64,000 nucleotides of DNA from Peptococcaceae bacterium 1198_IL3148 (GTDB lineage Bacteria > Bacillota > Desulfotomaculia > Desulfotomaculales > Desulfohalotomaculaceae): positions 248,001 through 312,000 of the forward strand of contig JBAIYS010000002.1 in assembly GCA_036763105.1 (NCBI GenBank), written 5' to 3'. This document shows positions 52,012 through 59,778 of this stretch, in pieces. Below the pieces are notes generated by a model. That model had not been told where the DNA came from. It saw nothing but the letters and a program-made list of their open reading frames with translations, and ran no database searches. The first letter of the stretch is position 1. Each line of letters opens with the position of its first letter. The translations under genes were made by a program, and so were the position numbers.

Positions 52012-52848
52012 ATGCATAAGATAGTTCACAAGCAGGTGTTGTCGCCTGTTATCAAGCTGTTTGAGGTTGAAGCACCAAAACTGGCGGCTAAAGCTAGGGC
52101 GGGACAGTTTTTTATCCTGAGACTACATGACCAGGGCGAGAGAATCCCCTTAACCATTGCCGATTATGATCGAGAAAAAGGCACCATTACCACCATCTTT
52201 CAGGAGGTGGGATACACAACCAAACAAATGGGACAGTTAAATGAAGGGGATAGCATAAAAGATATCGTTGGTCCTTTGGGTGAGCCCACTGAAATTGAGA
52301 ATTATGGCACCGTTATTTGTGTTGGTGGTGGTGTTGGGGTTGCCCCAATCCATCCCATTGCGAAAGCCTTGAAGGAGGCCGGCAACAAAGTAATTACAAT
52401 AATTGGTGCCCGCAATAAGGAACTATTATTTTGGGAAGAGAAAATGGCTGCCGTCAGCGATAAACTTATAGTTTGTACTGATGATGGCAGTTACGGCCAC
52501 AAGGGCTTTGTCACCGAAATGGTTAAACAAGTGGCTGCAGAACAAGAAATTAATCGACTTTGGGCCATAGGACCAATGCCAATGATGCGAGCAATGGCCG
52601 CCACCACTAAGCCGCTGGGGATTAAAACCATTGTAAGCTTAAACCCCATTATGGTTGATGGCACAGGCATGTGTGGTGCCTGTCGAGTTAGCGTCGGTGG
52701 CGAAACCAAATTCGCCTGTGTAGATGGGCCTGAGTTTGATGCCCATTTAGTGGACTTTGATTTAGCAATGCGGCGAGTGGCGTACTATAAAGATGAAGAA
52801 AAAAGAGCAGCAGCAAAAGGAATGTGCGGTAGAGAGGAGGCTGAATAA
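52012..52848 (+). CDS. nfnA: NADH-dependent reduced ferredoxin:NADP oxidoreductase, subunit A
   Basis: 278-residue FAD- and [2Fe-2S]-containing small subunit of the electron-bifurcating NfnAB transhydrogenase (also called SudB). The FNR-like domain has RIPLTIADYD, VGGGVGVAPIHPIAKALKE and the nucleotide GARNKELLF; the C-terminal DGTGMCGACRVSVGGETKFAC provides the Fe-S ligands. It couples NADPH oxidation to NAD+ and ferredoxin reduction. AAATGGAGGTTAAATT leads to the ATG. It is one base short of nfnB; together they form the complex. Confidence 0.95.
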   Translation: MHKIVHKQVLSPVIKLFEVEAPKLAAKARAGQFFILRLHDQGERIPLTIADYDREKGTITTIFQEVGYTTKQMGQLNEGDSIKDIVGPLGEPTEIENYGTVICVGGGVGVAPIHPIAKALKEAGNKVITIIGARNKELLFWEEKMAAVSDKLIVCTDDGSYGHKGFVTEMVKQVAAEQEINRLWAIGPMPMMRAMAATTKPLGIKTIVSLNPIMVDGTGMCGACRVSVGGETKFACVDGPEFDAHLVDFDLAMRRVAYYKDEEKRAAAKGMCGREEAE

Positions 52849-54240
52849 ATGACACCGGTGATGACTAAACACGAAATGCCAACTCAAGACCCCAAGGAGC
52901 GGGTGAATAATTTTAACGAAGTGGCGTTAGGATATGACGAACAGACAGCATTAACGGAAGCTAGCCGCTGTCTGAATTGTAAAAAACCAAAATGTATGGA
53001 AGGATGCCCAGTGGAGGTGCCCATTCCGGAATTTATCAGCAGCATTAAAGAGGGAGATTTTGCTGGTGCCATTAAAAAAATTAAAACTAAAAACAGTTTA
53101 CCGGCAGTTTGTGGTCGGGTTTGCCCCCAGGAAAACCAGTGTGAAAAATACTGCATCCTAGGTAAAAAGGGAGATCCGGTGGGTATCGGTCGGCTGGAGC
53201 GATTTGTTGCCGACTATGAGTTGTTACACGGAGGTGAGCCAATAGAAAAGGCTGCTCCCACTGGCAAGCGGGTGGCAGTTGTGGGTTCGGGGCCTGCCGG
53301 CCTAACCGCCGCTGGCGATTTAGCTAAAATGGGACATCATGTCACTGTTATGGAAGCCCTTCATGTGGCCGGTGGAGTGTTGATGTATGGTATTCCCGAG
53401 TTTAGATTGCCAAAGGATAAAGTTGTCCAGAAAGAGATTGAAAAAATTAAAGAACTTGGGGTAGAAATTAAAACTAACTATGTGGTTGGTCAACTCGATT
53501 CAATCGATGAACTGCTGGCCGAAGGCTATGATGCGGTGTTTATTGGTACCGGGGCAGGATTGCCATACTTTATGAATATACCTGGGGAAAATCTCAATGG
53601 TGTTTACTCTGCCAATGAATTTTTAACCAGAACAAATTTAATGAAGGCCTATCAATTCCCTGAGCACGATACCCCCATTAAAGTGGGTGAGCGGGTGGCT
53701 GTAATTGGGGCTGGCAACGTAGCCATGGACGCAGCTCGCACTGCTTTGCGGTTGGGTGCCAAGGAATCCTATATTGTATATCGGCGGTCGGAAAAGGAAA
53801 TGCCCGCCAGGCATGAAGAAATTGAGCATGCTCAAGAGGAGGGTGTAAAGTTTGCGCTATTAACCAGCCCGGTTGAATTTTTAGGGGATGAAAATGGCAA
53901 TCTCAAGGCTATGAAATGTGTTAAATATCAGCTGGGTGAGCCAGATGCCTCGGGGCGCTGCCGGCCAGTGCCGATAGCGGGTTCAGAATACGAGATGGCG
54001 GTGGACAATGTGGTGCTGGCCTTGGGACAAGGCCCCAACCCACTGGTGCCCAGAACAACTCCCGGGTTGGAATTAACCAAAAAGGGTAATATCGTTGCCA
54101 ATGAAGAAACCGGTGAGACATCGAAACCAGGGGTTTTTGCCGGCGGTGATATAGTAACAGGAGCAGCGACGGTGATTAAAGCAATGGGCGCAGGTAAAAA
54201 GGCCGCACGGGCAATTAATGATTATTTACAAAGCAAGTAA
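52849..54240 (+). CDS. nfnB: NADH-dependent reduced ferredoxin:NADP oxidoreductase, subunit B (glutamate-synthase small-subunit-like)
   Basis: 463 residues: an N-terminal 2x[4Fe-4S] domain (CLNCKKPKCMEGCPVEVPIP, and VCGRVCPQENQCEKYCI) and two Rossmann domains: FAD (VAVVGSGPAGLTAAGDLAK) and NADPH (GAGNVAMDAARTALRLG). This subunit carries the bifurcating flavin. It could be mistaken for glutamate synthase small subunit, but the adjacent nfnA and lack of GltB decide for NfnB. It ends with a terminator. Confidence 0.95.
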   Translation: MTPVMTKHEMPTQDPKERVNNFNEVALGYDEQTALTEASRCLNCKKPKCMEGCPVEVPIPEFISSIKEGDFAGAIKKIKTKNSLPAVCGRVCPQENQCEKYCILGKKGDPVGIGRLERFVADYELLHGGEPIEKAAPTGKRVAVVGSGPAGLTAAGDLAKMGHHVTVMEALHVAGGVLMYGIPEFRLPKDKVVQKEIEKIKELGVEIKTNYVVGQLDSIDELLAEGYDAVFIGTGAGLPYFMNIPGENLNGVYSANEFLTRTNLMKAYQFPEHDTPIKVGERVAVIGAGNVAMDAARTALRLGAKESYIVYRRSEKEMPARHEEIEHAQEEGVKFALLTSPVEFLGDENGNLKAMKCVKYQLGEPDASGRCRPVPIAGSEYEMAVDNVVLALGQGPNPLVPRTTPGLELTKKGNIVANEETGETSKPGVFAGGDIVTGAATVIKAMGAGKKAARAINDYLQSK

Positions 54241-54249
54241 TCTAGTCTT

Positions 54250-54282
54250 AACCCGGTACTGATTAGTGCCGGGTTATTTTAT
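54250..54282 (+). terminator. Terminator after nfnB
   Basis: AACCCGG (54250-54256, then tACT) pairs with CCGGGTT (54269-54275), followed by ATTTTATC. Confidence 0.82.
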
Positions 54283-54333
54283 CACCAATATAACCATAAT
54301 AATGAATAAAGATTACATGGGAGATTGATAAAA

Positions 54334-54894
54334 ATGGAGCTTATATCTGCGATTAAAAATCGCCGTAGCGTTCGTAAATTTATTGATCAAGCGGTGCCAA
54401 AGGAAATAATTCAAGAACTGATAGACTTGGCGGTTTGGGCACCAAGCGCCACTAACAAACAACCTTGGGGATTCCTTGTCGTTGACGACCGGGAATATTT
54501 ATTACAGTTATCAGAAGAAATAAAAAAGGGATTATTGCAGGATATTGATCAAAATTGCCACCTTAAACCATACAAAGAAATGTTAGCAAAGGATGGTTAT
54601 CATATTTTCCATAACGCACCGGTTTTAGTGGCCATTTACGGCAATGCCAGCGAAAGTTCCTGGTACATAAATGATTGTTCGTTAGCGGCACAAAATTTTA
54701 TGTTGGCAGCCTATGGTAAAGGCTTAGTAACCTGTTGGACCGGCTTTGCTCAAAAGTTATTAAACTCAACGGAATTTAAGCAAAAACACGGCATTCCTGT
54801 TGGTTATCAAATAGTGGCGCCAATAATTTTAGGTTACCCGGAAAAATTTCCAAGTCAAGGTTTAGCCCGCAAGGATTATCCAATATTTAGATAG
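54334..54894 (+). CDS. Nitroreductase-family FMN oxidoreductase
   Basis: 186 residues of the nitroreductase fold: ISAIKNRRSVRKFIDQAVP at the start, WAPSATNKQPWGFLVV with conserved Pro-Ser-x-x-N, the AAQNFMLAAYGKGLVTCW helix and PIILGYPEKFPSQG. Such proteins reduce nitro groups, quinones or flavins; the physiological substrate is unknown. ATG at 54334 has GGGAGA nine bases upstream. The CBS-domain gene starts seven bases after its stop, so they are probably one transcript. Confidence 0.9.
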   Translation: MELISAIKNRRSVRKFIDQAVPKEIIQELIDLAVWAPSATNKQPWGFLVVDDREYLLQLSEEIKKGLLQDIDQNCHLKPYKEMLAKDGYHIFHNAPVLVAIYGNASESSWYINDCSLAAQNFMLAAYGKGLVTCWTGFAQKLLNSTEFKQKHGIPVGYQIVAPIILGYPEKFPSQGLARKDYPIFR

Positions 54895-54900
54895 AAAGTA

Positions 54901-55440
54901 GTGATTGGCATTAAAGAAAAAACTGTAAAGGAATTAATGATACCGCTGGAACAGTATTCAAAGGTTAGTCCGGATGATACTGTTGCTGACGCGGTTAAAA
55001 TATTGATTAATTCCTATAGAAATACCGGATTACACCACCGCACAGTGTTGGTGGTTTCTGGAACTAGGCTGGTGGGGCTGTTAACAATGAGAAATTTGCT
55101 GGCATCACTTGATCCCGCCCTCTTTAGTGATCGCTATTTGGATGAGAATTATTGGGTTGAAATAACACCGGCAGTTGAACTTCTGGCCCTTGAAGAACTC
55201 TTTACTGAGCGGTGTCGGAAAAATTGTTGTAAAAAAGTTGGGGCAATTATGCAACCCTTAGATCTCATCACCATTGAGCATAACGCATCGCTGTTAAAAG
55301 CCATACATTTAATGGTGAAAAATCATATTAATTTGTTACCAGTAATGAATGGTGAAGACGTGATTGGTACCATCAGAATGGTGGAAATAGTTGAGGAGGT
55401 ACACAATTTAATTTTAGAAATGCCTGAATGTAATATCTGA
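54901..55440 (+). CDS. Two-CBS-domain protein
   Basis: 179 residues with two CBS motifs: KELMIPLEQYSKVSPDDTV... with VSGTRLVGLLTMRNLL in the first, and IMQPLDLITIEHNASLLKAI with LLPVMNGEDVIGTIRMVEI in the second. Pairs of CBS domains bind adenine nucleotides and regulate partner proteins; no enzyme domain is attached. The GTG at 54901 lacks a convincing ribosome site, which suggests coupling to the nitroreductase gene. The 42-residue insert between the motifs has Cys residues (RCRKNCCKK). Confidence 0.85.
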   Translation: MIGIKEKTVKELMIPLEQYSKVSPDDTVADAVKILINSYRNTGLHHRTVLVVSGTRLVGLLTMRNLLASLDPALFSDRYLDENYWVEITPAVELLALEELFTERCRKNCCKKVGAIMQPLDLITIEHNASLLKAIHLMVKNHINLLPVMNGEDVIGTIRMVEIVEEVHNLILEMPECNI

Positions 55441-55460
55441 TTTTAACACTTTGAGCTAAT

Positions 55461-55495
55461 AAAAAAGCTGGCCCTAGGCCGGCTTTTTTATTTTG
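55461..55495 (+). terminator. Terminator after the CBS-protein gene
   Basis: AAAAAAGCTGGCC (55461-55473) pairs with GGCCGGCTTTTTT with one wobble, followed by ATTTTG. The gap to 55819 otherwise holds the palindrome at 55629 and AT-rich sequence. Confidence 0.85.
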
Positions 55496-55628
55496 TGCGC
55501 AGTAATAAATACATATAACCTACATACAAGGTATTTATATACATTACTTTGATTTGCCTCTGAAGCCTTGTCATTAGATAGCTTGGAGTGAGTATGTGTG
55601 CGGCCTTTGCAAAAGCACAATATAACAA

Positions 55629-55646
55629 ACTTTACATTTGTAAAGT
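55629..55646. promoter_or_regulatory. Palindromic operator-like site upstream of the HD-GYP gene
   Basis: ACTTTACA TT TGTAAAGT is an eight-base inverted repeat with a two-base centre. A further TTTACAAA half-site follows at about 55652. Its regulator is unknown. Confidence 0.45.
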
Positions 55647-55819
55647 GATAATTTACAAACGAGAATCGACATAATATACAATCTTTTTATGTATAGCATA
55701 TATATTAATTTACTCTATAAAATTAAGTAAAATTTTTGAAGGAATATTGCAATGGACATAGAAGTGTAAGTTAAGTGAATTATTCAAAAAATTAAAATAT
55801 TACGGGAGAAGGGATCTCT

Positions 55820-56974
55820 GTGGTACTAGATCAGTTGTCTATTCTCTTACACGAGATTGTAAAGGAAAAAATGTCGGTGGAGCCTTGGGAGCCAATAATA
55901 AAAAGAATAGATCAATCTAGGTTAGCTGAGCTGGATCTTGACAACCTGCAATTTCAAGTTTTTCAAAAGACCGCAGCAGACTGCCGGTTGATGGAACTGT
56001 TTCCAGGGCCGATAGTTTTGTTAGACCATGAAGGAGTTGTGGTTTTTGCTAATTCATCGGCTTTAGCTTGGGTTGGTAAAAGCTATAATGAAGTGAACGG
56101 AGAATTTATAGGCGATCTTTTTTCAGATCGCAGGCGGTTAAAATATAAAGGTCAGTTTTTAAGTCCAACCATTGAAGTTTGGGCCAAGAAAAAGGAATGT
56201 TTTCTTGAAAAGTGCTATGTCACCACTGCTTTATTATCCAGTCCGGTACCGGTGGAAATAACCACAAAAAATATAATAGATAATGATGAAATATATTCAG
56301 CAGTGGTTATTTTCAACAGGTTTTCCGCCGGTAATTTTGATACCGAAATAATGTGTATGTACACTGAATTATTGGCAGATAGCCCGGAATTATTGTTATA
56401 TTTTTCACAATACATATCAGGACTGGATGTATATACCCGGGGCCATTGCAAAAATGTGGCGGAGTACGCAGGTGTATTGGGGATGGAAATAGGTTTAACC
56501 AACAAAGAAATGGAAGAATTATATATTGCCAGCATGTTGCATGATATCGGCAATTTAGCGGTATCACCAAAGGTGTTATATAAAAAAGGAAAGCTAATAC
56601 CAGCAGAAATGCTGGAAATACAAATACACCCCTTAGCTGGTTCTGATATACTGGAAGAAATGTCTGTATTTCGCGAGCTTTCGCCCTATGTTAGACATCA
56701 TCATGAAAGGTATGATGGTACGGGGTATCCGGGTAAACTAAAGGGTACAGAGATTCCTCTGTTGTCTAGAATTATTGCCATTGCTGACGCCTTTGATGCC
56801 ATGACTTCATATCGTCCCTATCGGCAAAAACTTACTCTGCGCCAAGTGAGAGAGGAACTGATAAATAATGCCGGTACCCAATTTGATCCGAACTTGGTAG
56901 ATATTGCTATTTATTTAATAGATGTTGGTAAGTTGAAACCATCAAAGTATTGTTCCATTTCAGATGTTGGTTAG
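55820..56974 (+). CDS. PAS and HD-GYP domain phosphodiesterase
   Basis: 384 residues. An N-terminal PAS-like domain (PGPIVLLDHEGVVVFANSSA) is followed by an HD-GYP domain from about residue 200, with metal-binding HDIGNL and HHERYDGTGYPGKLKGTEIP, and RIIAIADAFDAMTSYRPYR. This fits c-di-GMP or related cyclic dinucleotide hydrolysis. The GTG start has GGGAGAAGGGA upstream. The next gene begins about 12 bases after its stop. The signal sensed by the PAS domain is unknown. Confidence 0.9.
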   Translation: MVLDQLSILLHEIVKEKMSVEPWEPIIKRIDQSRLAELDLDNLQFQVFQKTAADCRLMELFPGPIVLLDHEGVVVFANSSALAWVGKSYNEVNGEFIGDLFSDRRRLKYKGQFLSPTIEVWAKKKECFLEKCYVTTALLSSPVPVEITTKNIIDNDEIYSAVVIFNRFSAGNFDTEIMCMYTELLADSPELLLYFSQYISGLDVYTRGHCKNVAEYAGVLGMEIGLTNKEMEELYIASMLHDIGNLAVSPKVLYKKGKLIPAEMLEIQIHPLAGSDILEEMSVFRELSPYVRHHHERYDGTGYPGKLKGTEIPLLSRIIAIADAFDAMTSYRPYRQKLTLRQVREELINNAGTQFDPNLVDIAIYLIDVGKLKPSKYCSISDVG

Positions 56975-56985
56975 GAGATAACTGC

Positions 56986-58008
56986 TTGCAGAACAAAACT
57001 TCATTCTTAAAGAAAAAAGGCATTGAAATATCGGTGCAAAGATATTTTATAGACGGTTTAGGGGCCATGGCGCTGGGGTTATTTGCTTCCCTACTTATTG
57101 GTGTGATTATAAAAACACTGGGGGAGCAACTACATATAGAAATGTTGAAAAATGTTGGTGCACTGGCTATGAATGACAACCTGGTTGGAGCAACCATCGG
57201 TGTGGCGGTAGCCTATGGTTTAAAAGCGCCACCGTTAGTGATGTTTGCTTCTGCCGTTGCCGGTGCAGCAGGGTATTTAATGGGTGGTCCGGCAGGTAGC
57301 TTTATAGCCACGGTAATAGGTGCAGAGTTCGGTAAATTGGTAAGCAAAGAAACCCCCGTCGATATTATTATTACTCCGCTAACCGTTATTTTAATTGGTT
57401 ATGCTGCCGCCGGTACGGTGGGGCCGGTGATTAGCTATGGCATGAAGGAATTAGGCAATTTTATAGAATGGGCCACTGAACTGCAACCTATTCCCATGGG
57501 AATTATTGTGGCGGTGGTAATGGGGCTGGCTTTAACAGCACCAATAAGCAGTGCCGCGTTAGCCATTATGATGGAATTGAGTGGTATTGCAGCCGGTGCA
57601 GCGACGGTGGGATGCGCTGCCCAAATGGTGGGTTTTGCGGTGGCAAGTTATCGAGAAAACGGATTAGACGGCATATTGGCCCAGGGTTTAGGCACTTCGA
57701 TGCTACAAATAGGTAATATAGTGAAGAACCCTTGGATATTATTACCGCCTACTGTAGCTGGGGCCATTTTGGGTCCCTTTAGTACCACCATATTTAAGAT
57801 GACTAACCTTCATTTAGGTGCGGGGATGGGCACAGCTGGCTTGGTGGGTCAATTTACCACTATCACTGCCATGGGATTAAGTACCAATGTGCTGTTAAAA
57901 ATTCTACTTCTACATTTTGTTGCACCGGGGATAATAGCTTTGGCTGTGGCAACATATATGTACAAAATTGGTTTTATTAAAGATGGAGATATGAAATTAG
58001 ATTTATAA
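56986..58008 (+). CDS. PTS EIIC-type membrane protein (PTS_EIIC_2-like)
   Basis: 340 residues, almost all membrane helices and small loops: LGAMALGLFASLLIGVII, GVAVAYGLKAPPLVMFASAV, APISSAALAIMMELSGIAA and TAGLVGQFTTITAMG. It matches the stand-alone PTS_EIIC_2 family, whose transport role is unproven because no EIIA or EIIB partner is encoded. TTG at 56986 has AGGAG eight bases upstream; the frame is open to 56950 but without a ribosome site. It begins about 12 bases after the HD-GYP gene, hence a shared transcript. Confidence 0.88.
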   Translation: MQNKTSFLKKKGIEISVQRYFIDGLGAMALGLFASLLIGVIIKTLGEQLHIEMLKNVGALAMNDNLVGATIGVAVAYGLKAPPLVMFASAVAGAAGYLMGGPAGSFIATVIGAEFGKLVSKETPVDIIITPLTVILIGYAAAGTVGPVISYGMKELGNFIEWATELQPIPMGIIVAVVMGLALTAPISSAALAIMMELSGIAAGAATVGCAAQMVGFAVASYRENGLDGILAQGLGTSMLQIGNIVKNPWILLPPTVAGAILGPFSTTIFKMTNLHLGAGMGTAGLVGQFTTITAMGLSTNVLLKILLLHFVAPGIIALAVATYMYKIGFIKDGDMKLDL

Positions 58009-58082
58009 AAGTAAAAATGCCGGGAAAGAAGCGTTCACTTAGGGATTGAAGAAAAACTTAAATGAACAGCTTCAAGCGGGGC

Positions 58083-58128
58083 AAAAAAGACCACATAAGA
58101 GTTTTTATACTCCTGTGTGGTCTTTTTA
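58083..58128. terminator. Bidirectional terminator between the EIIC gene and the OLD nuclease gene
   Basis: AAAAAGACCACA (58084-58095) pairs with TGTGGTCTTTTT (58116-58127), with an inner GAGT/ACTC stem. T-runs on both strands suit convergent genes. Confidence 0.88.
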
Positions 58129-58136
58129 ACATTCAG

Positions 58137-59756
58137 CTAATTTTGTCCCAATAGTTCTATAATTAATAGTTTATCTGCAATATCCTTAATAAAATGAGGA
58201 ATTTCCTCTATATGTTGTGCAATAGCTTTAGCTTTTCCTGGCTTTGAAGAAATATGATATTTTTCAGAAATAGTTTGTTCCATTGAAGTATAATCCTCTA
58301 TTGCTGTACGCAAATAGGATTCAAAGTCTTTACCGAAGTATGCATAATCGGCTCTAACAATACAATTTTCAGTTTCTGTATCCCATTCTTCTTCGCAAAA
58401 GATGCCATTAAACACATCCCTAGTCTTTGATGCATTCCTGTCACAATCAAATATAGCATAACAATTATAACCGTATGCTTTAAATAACCTCCAGTACAAG
58501 GGGATTGCATCCTTACCGCGACAATTAACAATTTCGGTTCCATGTTCAGCTAAAGAATACCCACTACGTTTCAAATACACTGGCAGAGCAAAATATTCAG
58601 TAGCTCCCTCCACTAAAATGATTGTTTCGGCAAACATTCCTTTTAACTGGTCTGAAAATAGTTTTGTCGAGTAAAAATCAACTATATTTTCTGGTGACAC
58701 ACAATTCTCTGGAACACCTGACCCTATACAAAAATCGCAAAGTTGCTGAGCGGATAGTTGTATTGCTTTAGTAACTCCACCCTCTTTATGTACTCGAACA
58801 AGTCCGTCTAAGTATTCTGCATCTATGAATTCTGCGGAATGTGTTGAAATGATTACTTGAATACCACATGAACACATATCCACAACATATTCCTTTAACC
58901 ATCTTTGAGCTAAGGGATGAAGATGGGCTTCTGGTTCTTCAATAATCAACACAAAGTTTTCACCAGTGAATACTTCCATATATGCTTTAACAAAAGCCAT
59001 TAATAAGACTTGCTGTTCACCAGTGCCGAATTCTTCAAATCCACGAATATTATCTCCCTCTTTTGCATAGATCCGAAGTGACTTTGCATAATTGTTTGGA
59101 TCATAGGCTGAAAAATCCACAGCCAATGAATGAACAAACCCTTTTACCGCTCCCTTTAGAGCTTCAGAAAATCGATTAAAAAAACCAGAGAATTCATCAG
59201 TCTGTTCAAAGGATGCTGTAATTTGATTAAAGGCTTGTGATAATTCATCTTTATGCTCTGTACTTAAGGCTTCATGTATCTTCTTTGAAAACTTGCTTAA
59301 CAGAGAGTAGCTACTACTATAATTAAAAGCACTCTGGATATTTCTTTCAGCATCAATCAAGTAAGATTGACAAGCGGAACGCTCTTCATTTTTTATATAT
59401 AACCTATTTCCATTAACATCGTGAAAAAGATTATTATTAGCCTGTCCATTATAATTATAACTTATAGTTATCACATCATGTCCATTCCCTCTACTATCAT
59501 AATGTAAAGGCTCAGAAAATTTAGCAGTTATCTGTGCGGTAGGATATTCACTTTGATTACGTTTAAAGTAATCACTTTCCAACATCTCAATATTTGTTGG
59601 ATACCTTTCACCAAGTAATCTATTTATAGCTGATAATATATTAGATTTTCCTGCGTTATTCGGTCCAAATAGGACAAGTGGCTTATTTTGAGGAAGTTTA
59701 AGAGCCACTTTTTCTATCGACCGATAATGTTTAATTAAAAATGCTTCTAACCTCAA
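58137..59756 (-). CDS. OLD-family ATPase/TOPRIM endonuclease
   Basis: 539 residues. The ABC-type ATPase head has the Walker A GPNNAGKS at about 31-38 and, after a long insert, a GTGEQQVLLMAF signature and Walker B FVLIIEEPEAHLHPLAQ, then D-loop/His. A TOPRIM domain follows (ETIILVEGATEYFALPVYL and FDCDRNA), which is the nuclease centre of OLD proteins. Such proteins are phage-defence nucleases in several systems. TTG start with GGGGGGTGA upstream. It lies 22 bases behind res, as the last gene of the mod-res group, so it is probably part of the same defence unit. Confidence 0.88.
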   Translation of the reverse strand: MRLEAFLIKHYRSIEKVALKLPQNKPLVLFGPNNAGKSNILSAINRLLGERYPTNIEMLESDYFKRNQSEYPTAQITAKFSEPLHYDSRGNGHDVITISYNYNGQANNNLFHDVNGNRLYIKNEERSACQSYLIDAERNIQSAFNYSSSYSLLSKFSKKIHEALSTEHKDELSQAFNQITASFEQTDEFSGFFNRFSEALKGAVKGFVHSLAVDFSAYDPNNYAKSLRIYAKEGDNIRGFEEFGTGEQQVLLMAFVKAYMEVFTGENFVLIIEEPEAHLHPLAQRWLKEYVVDMCSCGIQVIISTHSAEFIDAEYLDGLVRVHKEGGVTKAIQLSAQQLCDFCIGSGVPENCVSPENIVDFYSTKLFSDQLKGMFAETIILVEGATEYFALPVYLKRSGYSLAEHGTEIVNCRGKDAIPLYWRLFKAYGYNCYAIFDCDRNASKTRDVFNGIFCEEEWDTETENCIVRADYAYFGKDFESYLRTAIEDYTSMEQTISEKYHISSKPGKAKAIAQHIEEIPHFIKDIADKLLIIELLGQN

Positions 59757-59778
59757 TCTTTCACCCCCCTAAATTAAA

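Noticed and set aside
52849-54240. Glutamate synthase small subunit.
   Set aside because: The preceding gene is an NfnA-type subunit and no large subunit exists nearby, so NfnB is the better reading.
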